Part shown: in pieces, positions 9,441-17,977 of the stretch
How positions within the stretch are numbered: the stretch's first letter is position 1
Layout of the letters: each line of letters opens with the position of its first letter
From: Balneolaceae bacterium
GTDB taxonomy: Bacteria; Bacteroidota; Rhodothermia; Balneolales; Balneolaceae
Reading direction: 5' to 3'
DNA: 64,000 nt
Assembly (NCBI GenBank): GCA_017640605.1
Contig: JAEPQH010000005.1
Location: 171,209 to 235,208 of the forward strand
Notes under the pieces: model-generated
The model's database searches: none
The model's input: the letters and a program-made list of their open reading frames with translations, nothing else
Told to the model about the DNA's origin: nothing
Program-made: the position numbers and the translations under genes

Positions 9441-9608
9441 ATGAGCATTCTCAGAATCATTCTTACCATTTTACTTCCGCCCCTTGGTGTTTTCTTTACC
9501 GTTGGCATTAAAGGTGCTTTTTGGATCAACATATTACTCACCATATTCGGCTTTTATATTCTTGGGTTAATCCATGCTGTTTGGATTATTGCTAAAGCGG
9601 ATAAGTAA
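9441..9608 (+). CDS. YqaE/Pmp3-family small membrane protein
   Basis: A 55-residue protein beginning MSILRIILTILLPPLGVFF, with two hydrophobic helices separated by VGIKGAFWIN and ending GLIHAVWIIAKADK. The LPPLGVF motif in helix 1 and the short second helix are the hallmarks of the YqaE/Pmp3 proteolipid family, whose members affect membrane potential or stress tolerance. It stands alone between a repeat element and the convergent lipoprotein gene at 9612, with only three bases between the two stops. Confidence 0.9.
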   Translation: MSILRIILTILLPPLGVFFTVGIKGAFWINILLTIFGFYILGLIHAVWIIAKADK

Positions 9609-9611
9609 CTT

Positions 9612-10121
9612 CTAAAACTCGTACCAAGTAGTAACCTGACGAATTCCTCCGATTAGAATAATCAGTCCAGAAATGGTAAGTAACGACCCAAGGAAATTTC
9701 CTTTAAATGTATCTGTTAACGATTCACTTCTTGATTCATCAAGCGTATTGGGAGTAGGATACTGATCTGAATAATCTTTTGGTGTGGTAGCTAAAATCGC
9801 TGCTCCTGCCCCAATCATTCCTACCGAAAGTATTGTTGTTGATGAATGATTTCCTACAGTTTTGATCGCATAGATTTCATCAATTCCGAATCGTTGTATT
9901 TCATCACCATTGATTTGCAACAGTGAATCCGATCTCAATACAAAATCACCCTTTGTAAGTACTCGTCTTTCTTTCAGGTAAACTTTCGTTTTCTTTACAT
10001 TCATTTCCCTGTTAACATCACTGATCATTTGTTCAGATTTAAGATCGATTGCCACTTTTGTCGGAGCACAGGCTAAGCAAATTATCGCCAGAAAAAGTAA
10101 TGAGTAATGTGATGTAGGCAT
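9612..10121 (-). CDS. hypothetical lipoprotein
   Basis: A 169-residue protein with a lipoprotein signal peptide; the lipobox is CLAC with the modified cysteine at residue 18. The middle is polar (KVYLKERRVLTKGDFVLRSDS) and suggests a small beta domain. Two glycine-rich hydrophobic stretches follow, near residues 95-110 and 145-160. I recognise no family. It stands alone and is read towards the YqaE gene. Confidence 0.75.
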   Translation of the reverse strand: MPTSHYSLLFLAIICLACAPTKVAIDLKSEQMISDVNREMNVKKTKVYLKERRVLTKGDFVLRSDSLLQINGDEIQRFGIDEIYAIKTVGNHSSTTILSVGMIGAGAAILATTPKDYSDQYPTPNTLDESRSESLTDTFKGNFLGSLLTISGLIILIGGIRQVTTWYEF

Positions 10122-10170
10122 ATCACTAATATTTTTGATTTAATCCATACATACAACTACCTAAGTATCA

Positions 10171-11052
10171 ATGAAGTATAGAAGAATTGGAAAAACATCA
10201 CTTAAAGTTTCAGAAATCAGTTTTGGGTGCATGTCGCTGGACGTAACATCAAAAGATTCCGAATCCTTGCTTCGATCTGCTGTAGATCATGGCATTAATT
10301 TTTTCGATACCGCCGATCTGTATGACAAAGGCGAAAATGAACGAGTGGTTGGAAAAGCACTTCAGTCGGTCAGAAATCAAGTGATTATTGCCACCAAAGT
10401 TGGTAACCAATGGCGGGAAGACGGCTCCGGCTGGGATTGGAATCCTACCAAAACATACATTCTCAAGGCAGTAGAAGATTCTCTTCGCCGATTAAACACC
10501 GATTATATCGACCTCTATCAGCTGCATGGTGGTACTATTGAAGATCCGATCGACGAAACCATTGAAGCGTTTGAATTGCTCAAGGAACAAGGGAAAATCA
10601 GAGCCTACGGAATTTCCTCGATTCGCCCAAATGTGATCAGAGAATGGGTTTCAAAATCGAATATGAGCTCCGTAATGATGCAGTACAGTTTGCTGGATCG
10701 CCGACCCGAAGAAGCAATGCTGGAACTGTTAGGTACACATGATATTTCGGTGATAACCAGAGGAACACTTGCCAAAGGGTTATTAGTAGATAAGCCCGCT
10801 AAATCGTATTTGAATTACACTGAGTCACAAGTTGCTGAACTTCAAGCAAAACTTCAGGATACAGGAAATGAACTCTCATTGGCTATTCAATATGTGCTCG
10901 CCAATCAAACGGTTTCAAGTGCGGTTTTGGGGATGCGAACTTTAAATCAATTAGAGTCAATTTTAATGGTCGTAGAATTAGAAACTGATCCTCGTTATAT
11001 AAAAGAAATAAAACAGATACTCCCGATAAATACTTATAATCAACATCGATAA
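10171..11052 (+). CDS. aldo/keto reductase
   Basis: A 293-residue (alpha/beta)8-barrel NADPH-dependent oxidoreductase. Motifs in order are FGCMSLDV, the catalytic Asp/Tyr segment FFDTADLYDKGENE, the catalytic Lys in IIATKVG and the catalytic His in YQLHGG. Near the end is LGMRTLNQLE of the cofactor-binding region. It resembles the YajO/aryl-alcohol dehydrogenase-type reductases of Bacteroidota. The physiological substrate is unknown. It is a single gene, divergent from the lipoprotein at 9612. Confidence 0.93.
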   Translation: MKYRRIGKTSLKVSEISFGCMSLDVTSKDSESLLRSAVDHGINFFDTADLYDKGENERVVGKALQSVRNQVIIATKVGNQWREDGSGWDWNPTKTYILKAVEDSLRRLNTDYIDLYQLHGGTIEDPIDETIEAFELLKEQGKIRAYGISSIRPNVIREWVSKSNMSSVMMQYSLLDRRPEEAMLELLGTHDISVITRGTLAKGLLVDKPAKSYLNYTESQVAELQAKLQDTGNELSLAIQYVLANQTVSSAVLGMRTLNQLESILMVVELETDPRYIKEIKQILPINTYNQHR

Positions 11053-11183
11053 GTTGGGTTAATAATTCTATTATCACGGTCATTCAAATCATGAGGCAGA
11101 TTTGTTTTTATAGCTAATACAAACCAACTTTATTACACTTTATCAGAAATTCATAAACCATTAATAATATATTTCTAAAAATA

Positions 11184-11681
11184 ATGCGGCTGTTACTAAT
11201 TGTATTCTTTTGCCTAATCCCAGTCTTAGTATTAGCCCAACAGAATTGTCGAGAATTGTCTAGCACCCCTAATTGTGATAAGGGGTGGTTCACAGTAGCA
11301 GTTGGTAGCGATAGCGAGTTAGATTATGCAGTTTCGGTAAGCTCAAAATTTGGTAGAACAAATTATTGGAGTTTTGGATTTACGGGCAGAAGCAACGTGT
11401 TAAACGATAAGTTCATTGGCTCAATTGATGCTTTAAAGGGTATTTCTAGTGTTGATAGAATTGGTCGTATCTCTGTTGCAGCTGGAGTAAGTATCATCAA
11501 TTTTAACTCATATAACTATTCCTCTGAGAACGTAATTCGACCTGGTATAACATTTTTAGCTGAAACATTTATTACCCCTGCCAAACCATTTGGCTTTGGA
11601 GTTGATGTATTATACACTTTGGCTGAAAATTACAATTCTTTCAGTATCAGATTTTTATTTGCCTTAGAGGGTCACAAATAA
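11184..11681 (+). CDS. hypothetical secreted or outer-membrane protein
   Basis: A 165-residue protein with a signal peptide (about residues 1-18, ending VLA-Q). Two cysteines near the mature N-terminus are followed by alternating hydrophobic/polar strands rich in Tyr, Phe, Asn and Ser. The last residues before the lysine-rich end (FSIRFLFALEG) resemble a membrane beta strand, so a small beta-barrel is possible. No family is recognised. The upstream 130 bp are A+T-rich. Confidence 0.6.
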   Translation: MRLLLIVFFCLIPVLVLAQQNCRELSSTPNCDKGWFTVAVGSDSELDYAVSVSSKFGRTNYWSFGFTGRSNVLNDKFIGSIDALKGISSVDRIGRISVAAGVSIINFNSYNYSSENVIRPGITFLAETFITPAKPFGFGVDVLYTLAENYNSFSIRFLFALEGHK

Positions 11682-11708
11682 GCATGATTCTCTTTATACT
11701 CATCGCGC

Positions 11709-12893
11709 ATGAGTGAACAAAAAAAGCTACCGTATATATACGTTGATAATCAGGCTGCTTTAGAACAAGCAGCCGCGCAATTAAACAACGCCAAACAGCT
11801 CTCCGTAGACCTGGAATTTGACAAGAACCGATTCCGCTATGGATTCAATCTTTGCCTGATTCAAATCTTTGATGCGACTCAAACTTATCTCATCGACCCG
11901 GTGATTGCTGAATTGGATTTACAACCCATTTTCGAAGTTTTCGCGAATCCGGATATCAAAAAAATTGTGTTTTCTTTTGGTGAGGATATCCGACTACTCC
12001 ATTCATTGGGTTGTTTTCCACGAGGTTTATATGATCTGCAGATGGTTAGTGCGCTACTGAATTATCCCCCGGCCTCGTTGGCTACGTTGTTGCAGGAAGT
12101 ATTGGGAATCACACTTTCTAAAGCTTCTCAGCAAAGCAACTGGTTCAGGCGACCGTTATCGGATGAGCAAATCAATTATGCTATACTGGATGTAATCCAT
12201 CTGCCTGATTTATATGATGTATTTGTTAAACATGCTGACGAACGTGGGGTTAGTGATTGGATTGATCAGGAAATGCAGCATTTCGAGACTCAGAATTATG
12301 AGGATGCCGATCAGAATGAGATTCTGAAAGAAAAATATAAAGGCGATATGACAGAAGTAGAATGGCACATATTTTCTAAATTGATGCATTTGAGAGATCG
12401 TCACGCCGAATCGGTTAATCGTCCGCCTTACCATATTTCGGAGCGTAGAACCATCACGGATATCGCGAAAAACCCGAAAAAAGCCGGGAGCTGGATGTCG
12501 ATTAATTCCAATCATCACTCCACAAAAAACAATGAGTTTATTGAAGAACTGAATGCACAAATTGATTCTGCTTTACAAGAAGCACAGGCTTTAGAGTTAT
12601 CACGTCGGAAAAAAGCCTATAAAAAACCTTCGAAAGAAGAATATGAAAGATATCGCGATTTAGAACATCAAGTGAAAGTAGCAAAGCTTCATTTTTATAA
12701 ACCTATCCAAAAAGGGATTAAAGAAGCGTATGGAGATCATACAAAAACCTTCATTCTAAACAATCGTTTGATTAAAGAATTAGTGGAAGGTAACAGGCGT
12801 AATTTACTGCCTTACAAAGAAAAGCTAATTATGGATATTGCCATAAAAAAGGATCTGGATTATACTCAATATCTTCCAAGCAAAAGGGATTAA
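11709..12893 (+). CDS. rnd: RNase D-like 3'-5' exonuclease with HRDC domain
   Basis: A 394-residue exoribonuclease of the DEDD superfamily. Exo I is LSVDLEFDKNRF (Asp and Glu ligands), Exo II lies around VFSFGEDIRLLHSLG, and Exo III is INYAILDVIHLPDLYD with the Tyr and Asp of the DEDDy type. An HRDC domain follows at roughly residues 210-290. The remaining 100 residues are lysine-rich and helical, probably RNA-binding. RNase D matures the 3' ends of tRNA and other stable RNA. Only two bases separate it from the next gene. Confidence 0.88.
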   Translation: MSEQKKLPYIYVDNQAALEQAAAQLNNAKQLSVDLEFDKNRFRYGFNLCLIQIFDATQTYLIDPVIAELDLQPIFEVFANPDIKKIVFSFGEDIRLLHSLGCFPRGLYDLQMVSALLNYPPASLATLLQEVLGITLSKASQQSNWFRRPLSDEQINYAILDVIHLPDLYDVFVKHADERGVSDWIDQEMQHFETQNYEDADQNEILKEKYKGDMTEVEWHIFSKLMHLRDRHAESVNRPPYHISERRTITDIAKNPKKAGSWMSINSNHHSTKNNEFIEELNAQIDSALQEAQALELSRRKKAYKKPSKEEYERYRDLEHQVKVAKLHFYKPIQKGIKEAYGDHTKTFILNNRLIKELVEGNRRNLLPYKEKLIMDIAIKKDLDYTQYLPSKRD

Positions 12894-12895
12894 CA

Positions 12896-13888
12896 ATGAA
12901 AGTTTTATACATCGGTGGAACAGGAAATATCAGCACAGCAAGCAGTAAGTTAGCTGTTGAACAAGGAATCGATTTATACCTGTTGAATCGTGGAAACAGA
13001 AAGGTTGATATACCGGGTGCCAAAACCATTACCGCCGATATTTATGATACTGAGCAAACTAAGTCCGCATTAAAAGATCATGAATGGGATGTAGTGGTAA
13101 ACTGGATTGCATTTACTCCAGAGCATATTCAGAATGATTTAGAACTCTTTCGCGGTAAAACAAAACAGTACATCTTCATTTCAACTGCTTCGGCCTACCA
13201 AAAACCGCCTACTTTTCCGCTCATCACGGAATCAACCCCATTGTATAATCCATTCTGGGAATACTCTCGAAATAAGATCGCTTGCGAAGATGCCTTGATG
13301 AGCGCATATCGTGATTTTGATTTCCCGATCACCATTGTGCGTCCTTCTCATACTTATGAAACCGTAATTCCGGTAACGATTGGCGGTTGGAATGAATTCA
13401 CCGTAGTCGATCGAATGAGAAATGGCCAAAAAGTCATCATTCAAGGTGATGGTACCAGTTTGTGGACCATCACACACTCCAAAGACTTTGCAAAAGGATT
13501 TAACGGATTGCTTGGCAATCAGCGCACAATTGGTCATGCTTTTCATATTACCAGCGATGAATGGTTAACATGGAATCAAATTTATCAATGTGTAGCGGAT
13601 GCAGCCGGAGCTGAGCTAAATGCCGTTCATATTGCAACAGATTTTATTGACAAAATCGCACCCGGTGAAAAAGACGGACTCTGGGGCGATAAAGCCCATT
13701 GCGGTATTTTTGACAATTCGAAAATCAAGAGCTTTGTCCCCGATTATTGCGCCACCATCCCATTTTCTGAAGGCATAAAAGATACTATTGCTTGGTTTGA
13801 AGCCGAGGCAGATAGAATGATTGTGAATGAATCAACCAATGCTATGATGGATCGGATATTAAATGCTTATGGAGAATTAGGGCAATGA
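12896..13888 (+). CDS. NAD-dependent epimerase/dehydratase (extended SDR)
   Basis: A 330-residue Rossmann protein. The N-terminal dinucleotide motif is GGTGNIS, the serine segment is STASAYQKP, and the catalytic pair is in YSRNKIACE (YxxxK). C-terminal features (GWNEFTVVDRM, GDGTSLWTITHSKDFAKG) are typical of the nucleoside-diphosphate-sugar epimerase-like group related to CSP41. The substrate is unknown. It sits between the RNase D gene and a DUF4260 gene, which it overlaps by four bases. Confidence 0.88.
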   Translation: MKVLYIGGTGNISTASSKLAVEQGIDLYLLNRGNRKVDIPGAKTITADIYDTEQTKSALKDHEWDVVVNWIAFTPEHIQNDLELFRGKTKQYIFISTASAYQKPPTFPLITESTPLYNPFWEYSRNKIACEDALMSAYRDFDFPITIVRPSHTYETVIPVTIGGWNEFTVVDRMRNGQKVIIQGDGTSLWTITHSKDFAKGFNGLLGNQRTIGHAFHITSDEWLTWNQIYQCVADAAGAELNAVHIATDFIDKIAPGEKDGLWGDKAHCGIFDNSKIKSFVPDYCATIPFSEGIKDTIAWFEAEADRMIVNESTNAMMDRILNAYGELGQ

Positions 13889-14247
13889 ACATACTCCTCA
13901 AACTAGAAGAATCGGCACAGTTACTGGCGGCTATTATCTTTTTAGTATTGGTAGAAGCTGATTGGTGGTGGTACTTAATTCTGTTTATTGGTCCTGATAT
14001 AGGGATGTTTGGATATGCGATAAACACAAAATTTGGTGCAATTATTTATAATCTTTTTCACCATAAAGGATTGGCTATCATCGCTTTTTTGCTAGGAGTT
14101 CACTTTAATTCTGATTTACTTTCGCTCTTGGGAGTCATCCTATTTGGTCATGCAGCAATGGATCGATTATTTGGGTATGGACTCAAACATTCGGATGATT
14201 TCAAACACACCCATTTAGGTTGGATTGGTGGGAAGATGAATGGTTAA
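13885..14247 (+). CDS. DUF4260 membrane protein
   Basis: A 120-residue protein with about four hydrophobic helices and conserved polar features of DUF4260: EADWWWYLILFIGPDIGM, NLFHHKG, HAAMDRLFGYGLKH and a C-terminal HLGWIG. The function of the family is not established. Translation is coupled to the upstream SDR gene through an ATGA overlap. Confidence 0.85.
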   Translation: MNILLKLEESAQLLAAIIFLVLVEADWWWYLILFIGPDIGMFGYAINTKFGAIIYNLFHHKGLAIIAFLLGVHFNSDLLSLLGVILFGHAAMDRLFGYGLKHSDDFKHTHLGWIGGKMNG

Positions 14248-14280
14248 GACCGTTTAACAGAATAATTGGATACATTTCAA

Positions 14281-14303
14281 CGGGGGTTCGACAAGCTCAC
14301 CCG
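14281..14303. repeat. REP-like element with TTCGACAAGCTCACC core
   Basis: The bases CGGG...CCCG flank a GTTCGACAAGCTCA core. The reverse form (GAGCTTGTCGAAC) is a widespread intergenic repeat in many bacteria. Only this copy is seen in the window. Confidence 0.5.
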
Positions 14304-14364
14304 CCTTAAAGATGATAGTAAAAACAAAAATTCCTGAGCATTTTAGTTCACTTCAACACATTTT

Positions 14365-14386
14365 ATGAATGGTTAAAACCATTCAT
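14365..14386. other. perfect hairpin downstream of DUF4260
   Basis: ATGAATGGTT and AACCATTCAT form a 10-bp inverted repeat separated by two A residues, realistically a 9-bp stem with loop TAAA. No T tract follows on either strand, so it is not a standard intrinsic terminator. The same ATGAATGGTTAA word also spans the end of the DUF4260 gene. Confidence 0.6.
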
Positions 14387-14462
14387 TTGATAAAACGTTT
14401 GAAGGGTCAATTCGTGAATGCCGATCTTTTTTTCAATAATTGAGAACTTTGATTAAGCTTCT

Positions 14463-14560
14463 CCATCTGTCGGATGAATATCCGGCTGATGGATTACAGA
14501 TGAATTTCAAATTCTTATCTCTTTTACAACTCCATCACCCCGCTTTTAGCGAAATGATGG
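14463..14560. repeat. double-hairpin intergenic repeat, copy 2
   Basis: 14463-14492 (CCATCTGTCGGAT / ATCCGGCTGATGG, loop GAAT) matches the first stem at 9253. The second stem pairs CCATCA (14532-14537) with TGATGG (14555-14560), enclosing CGC-TTTTA-GCG. The spacing between the stems is shorter than in copy 1 (39 against 52 bases). Confidence 0.7.
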
Positions 14561-14607
14561 ATGGGCTTTGAATAATTGGTGTTTGTTTAAAAATGTGTTA
14601 CTGAAAT

Positions 14608-15885
14608 TCACTCTTCAATCAATTCCAGCAACGCATCATACATCCCTTCAATCTCTGCTTCTGTAACGCAATAAGGCGGCATCAAGTAAAAAGCATTGCC
14701 TAGTGGTCGAAATAAATATCCAAGATTGAGGCAGTTTTTCTTGATGTGATTGGCGATTGAATTATAATACCCATCTGCCTCATCATTAATAATATCTACC
14801 GCTGAGATGGTTCCTTTTACCCGTGGATTTTTCAGCCTTGGATGATCCGCAATCCTTTCGATATTTTTTAAATGAATCTGCTCCATTTGTTTGAAGCGAT
14901 GCTCATTTTCGATCAGTAAATCCCACGAAGCAATTCCGGCCGCGCAACCAATCGGATTACCGGTATAACTATGCGCATGCCAAAAGGTTTTAACCGGATC
15001 GACAGTATTAAAAGTATTGTAAATATGATCGCTACAAACCGTTGCAGCCAATGGACTAAATCCACCTGTAATTCCTTTACTCAAACAAATAATATCAGGT
15101 TCTACCTGAGCTTTTAAGCACGCAAAATAATCCCCGGTTCTGCCAAATCCGGTCATGACTTCATCCAAAATTAAAAGCACATCAAACTGTCGATTTACCC
15201 AGTGTAATTTTTGCATAAACTCTTCGCTGCACATGCGCATCCCTCCTGCGCCTTGAATCAACGGCTCCATTACAATACCAGCATATTTCTCGGGATGTTC
15301 ATCCAACAAATTCTCCAAATGCTCGATAACTGCGTCTTCTTTCTTAGCCCGATCGGAATCTCCAATCCACGTATCCGGAAATGGAATGACTTCCACATCA
15401 AAAAGCAGATCGTTAAAAGTGTCTGCAAAAAAGTTGTTTCGCTCCCCAACCGACATCGCACCAAGTGTATCGCCATGATAGGCTCCATCAAAACAAATAA
15501 AGGTTGTTCGGTTCTCGCCTACGTTCTGCCAATACTGATAGGAAACCTTCAGCGCCACCTCCACGGCCGTTGAGCCATTATCTGAATAGAATACCCGATT
15601 TAAACTTTTGGGAAGCTTAGAAGTGATTTTTTCCGCGAGTTGCTCCGCAGGATCGTGGGTAAATCCTGCAAAAATCACATGCTCTAATTTTTGAGCTTGT
15701 TCATACACTGCTTTTGCGATGTCAGGATGTGAATGTCCGTGCAAATTCACCCACCAGCTCGAAATACAATCCAACAGCTCTCTGCCATCTTCTAAGGTAA
15801 GATACGCTCCCTTTCCCGATTTCACCTTTTGGGGTTCAGGACTGCCTTTTAAAATGGTAAATGGTTGCCAGATATTCTTGTGCAT
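14608..15885 (-). CDS. bioA: adenosylmethionine-8-amino-7-oxononanoate aminotransferase
   Basis: A class III PLP aminotransferase of 425 residues that makes 7,8-diaminopelargonate with SAM as amino donor. Motifs include SWWVNLHGHSHP, the PLP-phosphate segment DNGSTAVEVALK, FICFDGAYHGDTLGAMSVG, the Asp of LILDEVMTGFGRTG and the PLP lysine in CLSKGITGGF. It is the last gene of the minus-strand biotin run bioF-esterase-bioC-bioD-bioA, 10 bp after bioD. No bioB is present in the window. Confidence 0.96.
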   Translation of the reverse strand: MHKNIWQPFTILKGSPEPQKVKSGKGAYLTLEDGRELLDCISSWWVNLHGHSHPDIAKAVYEQAQKLEHVIFAGFTHDPAEQLAEKITSKLPKSLNRVFYSDNGSTAVEVALKVSYQYWQNVGENRTTFICFDGAYHGDTLGAMSVGERNNFFADTFNDLLFDVEVIPFPDTWIGDSDRAKKEDAVIEHLENLLDEHPEKYAGIVMEPLIQGAGGMRMCSEEFMQKLHWVNRQFDVLLILDEVMTGFGRTGDYFACLKAQVEPDIICLSKGITGGFSPLAATVCSDHIYNTFNTVDPVKTFWHAHSYTGNPIGCAAGIASWDLLIENEHRFKQMEQIHLKNIERIADHPRLKNPRVKGTISAVDIINDEADGYYNSIANHIKKNCLNLGYLFRPLGNAFYLMPPYCVTEAEIEGMYDALLELIEE

Positions 15886-15895
15886 GCTAACTGTA

Positions 15896-16525
15896 TTATG
15901 CTTCCAGACTAACTAGTTGACTGAACGCTACTTCCAATGATTTTTTATCAATTTTGGGAAGTTGACCAAGTTCGTAAACGGGTAAATCACTTAATCTTCT
16001 CAGTGTTTCGCGGTTGCTGTCGTGGTAAGGACCGCTCATCATGATTGCGAAAACCCGAATTCCCCGATCCTGAAGTGCTTTCAACGATAATAACGTATGG
16101 TTCAACGTTCCTAAACCAGATCGAGCTACCAATAACACCGGTAACGCTAATTTGTCGATGATATCCAGCATGGTGTGTTCCCAATTGATCGGAACAATCA
16201 ATCCACCGGCTCCTTCAACAATTAAGTGCCGGGTCTGATATTCAGGCAATTCAAAATCATCCAATGTGATTGAAACACCATCGATTTCTGCAGATGCGTG
16301 TGGACTCATTGGTGCGTTTAAAACCCATCGCTCGGGGATAACTCTCTCACTATCAGCTTCTGAGATTCTTTGAACAAATTGTGAGTCGGTTTCTTCTTCA
16401 AGTCCGGATTGAATTGGCTTCCAATAAGTAGCATCCAAAGCCGACATGAACATTGCGGAGACTACCGTTTTACCAATTTCGGTATCCGTCCCGGTAATAA
16501 AAAATTGTTTAGGAATTTCGATCAT
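15896..16525 (-). CDS. bioD: dethiobiotin synthetase
   Basis: A 209-residue P-loop carboxylase that closes the ureido ring with ATP and CO2. The N-terminal FITGTDTEIGKTVVSAM is the modified Walker A of BioD. WKPIQSG and LIVEGAGGLIVPI are the expected substrate-binding segments. The start overlaps the bioC stop by four bases. Confidence 0.95.
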   Translation of the reverse strand: MIEIPKQFFITGTDTEIGKTVVSAMFMSALDATYWKPIQSGLEEETDSQFVQRISEADSERVIPERWVLNAPMSPHASAEIDGVSITLDDFELPEYQTRHLIVEGAGGLIVPINWEHTMLDIIDKLALPVLLVARSGLGTLNHTLLSLKALQDRGIRVFAIMMSGPYHDSNRETLRRLSDLPVYELGQLPKIDKKSLEVAFSQLVSLEA

Positions 16526-17313
16526 AACCCATCCTTTTTAGCGGCGAGATACACTACATGCCATTTCACTTTTACGGGATTTACTTTCTCATCCCAATGC
16601 TTAGCTAGTAACCGTAATTGTTTTGCGTTTAGAGATTTACCGGTTAAGCTTTTGCCTGCTCCTATTTCCTTAATGTGCTTAAAAAAGTCAATGGCATGAT
16701 CAAAAGTTTGGAACAGATCGTTTTCGTAATAATCAATTTGAAAAGGTCCCATCGATAATTTCACCACCACTTCTTCAACATCCGGAAGTGGATTGGCAGT
16801 AAAAGGTAAACCGAGTTCCAAGCAACACTCGTACCATTCCGCAAAACTGTAATTACCCGGAAAAGCAACTAATAGGAGCCCACCCGGTAGAAGCATCTCC
16901 CCTAGTTTCTCAAGTCCGATTGCGGTATCACCAAACCACTGGGCTGCAAAATTACTTACTATACAAGCATATTTGGGCTCAGTAGATGAGATTGTATCCA
17001 CGTTCAAAACTTCAAATCTTCGGGTAGATGTCTCCCCAAGCTGCTCTTTAGCAAAATTCACCATATCCGATGATGCATCCGTTATAGTAAATGCTCGATT
17101 GGGAAACTCATTAATCATTGCTCCGGTTAGAAACCCTGTTCCACACCCTACTTCAAGAATCGGACCTTCCGGTAAAATATCCTTCCAGGGACGTAATGAA
17201 GCAACAAGTCCATTCGCAACTTTACGTTGAATTTCCGCCTTTTGATGATAGTTTTGAGCCGATTTCCCGAATGAACGGGCGATATTATTATTCAGATTCA
17301 TTTCTTTCTGCAT
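16522..17313 (-). CDS. bioC: malonyl-ACP O-methyltransferase
   Basis: BioC methylates malonyl-ACP so that fatty acid synthesis can build the pimeloyl chain. The protein has 263 residues with N-terminal ARSFGKSAQNYHQKAEIQ (the BioC-type lead-in), SAM motif I ILEVGCGTGFLTG, NFAAQWFGD in the middle and LPGGLLLVAFPG. It overlaps the upstream hydrolase by 26 bases; a second Met four codons in (17301) would reduce this to 14. The context bioF-esterase-bioC-bioD-bioA supports the assignment over a generic methyltransferase. Confidence 0.92.
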   Translation of the reverse strand: MQKEMNLNNNIARSFGKSAQNYHQKAEIQRKVANGLVASLRPWKDILPEGPILEVGCGTGFLTGAMINEFPNRAFTITDASSDMVNFAKEQLGETSTRRFEVLNVDTISSTEPKYACIVSNFAAQWFGDTAIGLEKLGEMLLPGGLLLVAFPGNYSFAEWYECCLELGLPFTANPLPDVEEVVVKLSMGPFQIDYYENDLFQTFDHAIDFFKHIKEIGAGKSLTGKSLNAKQLRLLAKHWDEKVNPVKVKWHVVYLAAKKDGL

Positions 17314-17977
17314 ACTCCCTAAAAATAGGAACTACTCGATTGAGAAACGACCAACAATCCGAAGAATTTGTTATTGGTAAAGCGTGACCTGAATTTTCGA
17401 TCACTTTTGTAGTTTCTACTCCCATTTGATCGAAAAAAGCATTCGAGCGTTGATAAGGCACAATCTGGTCTTCAGCTCCGCAAATGCCGATAACTTTGGT
17501 GGGAATGGAACTCCAATCTAATGAGCAATCATTCAGCAATTCAAGATCATTACTCAAAAGCTGTTCATTTATTTCAAGCGGTACCGAAAATGACTTTTTA
17601 AAGGGATGAAAACAACCTGCATAAAAGTTCTTCAACACTTCATTTGGATCTCTTTTGAATTGCGTAATCATTCGCTGTAGTATCTTTCTTTCTCTTTTTT
17701 CCTGATCAGAGTGCCCGGTAATAAACTGATCGAATGCACTGAATAACACCAGATAATCTGCTTGTTCAACTAATTCCTCATTCACCCAGTGGGTGCCAAA
17801 TGAATGAGTAAAGAGTATTTTTTGATCGGCATTTTCACTAAATGTTGGTAGGTATTCTTTCCCGAAATAGCCTCTGTTTGCTGCTTTAAAAGTGAATGAT
17901 TTCGGGAGATTTCCCTTCATCTTATCCCAAAAAGAACCATCAAATCCCCACCCGTGATAAGCTAAAATTTCGATCAT
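17288..17977 (-). CDS. alpha/beta hydrolase, probable pimeloyl-ACP methyl ester esterase (BioH/BioG role)
   Basis: A 229-residue alpha/beta hydrolase. The oxyanion-side segment HGWGFDGSFW is near the N-terminus. The nucleophile elbow reads THSFGTH, so the first glycine of GxSxG is replaced. The acid is in GAEDQIVP and the histidine in NSGHALP. The position between bioF and bioC implies release of pimeloyl-ACP from its methyl ester, the gate-keeper step done by BioH, BioG and similar unrelated esterases. It does not closely resemble E. coli BioH, so I give no symbol. It shares an ATGA overlap with bioF. Confidence 0.8.
   Translation of the reverse strand: MIEILAYHGWGFDGSFWDKMKGNLPKSFTFKAANRGYFGKEYLPTFSENADQKILFTHSFGTHWVNEELVEQADYLVLFSAFDQFITGHSDQEKRERKILQRMITQFKRDPNEVLKNFYAGCFHPFKKSFSVPLEINEQLLSNDLELLNDCSLDWSSIPTKVIGICGAEDQIVPYQRSNAFFDQMGVETTKVIENSGHALPITNSSDCWSFLNRVVPIFREYAERNESE

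Larger units (their letters stand above)
14248..14607. other. 360-bp intergenic region rich in hairpins
   Basis: This gap separates convergent units (DUF4260 on plus, bioA end on minus) and contains no coding frame I can support. It holds a segment of the GTTCGACAAGCTCACC type (14281-14303), a hairpin (14365-14386) and copy 2 of the double-hairpin repeat (14463-14560). One or more of these may end transcription of the flanking units. Confidence 0.7.
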
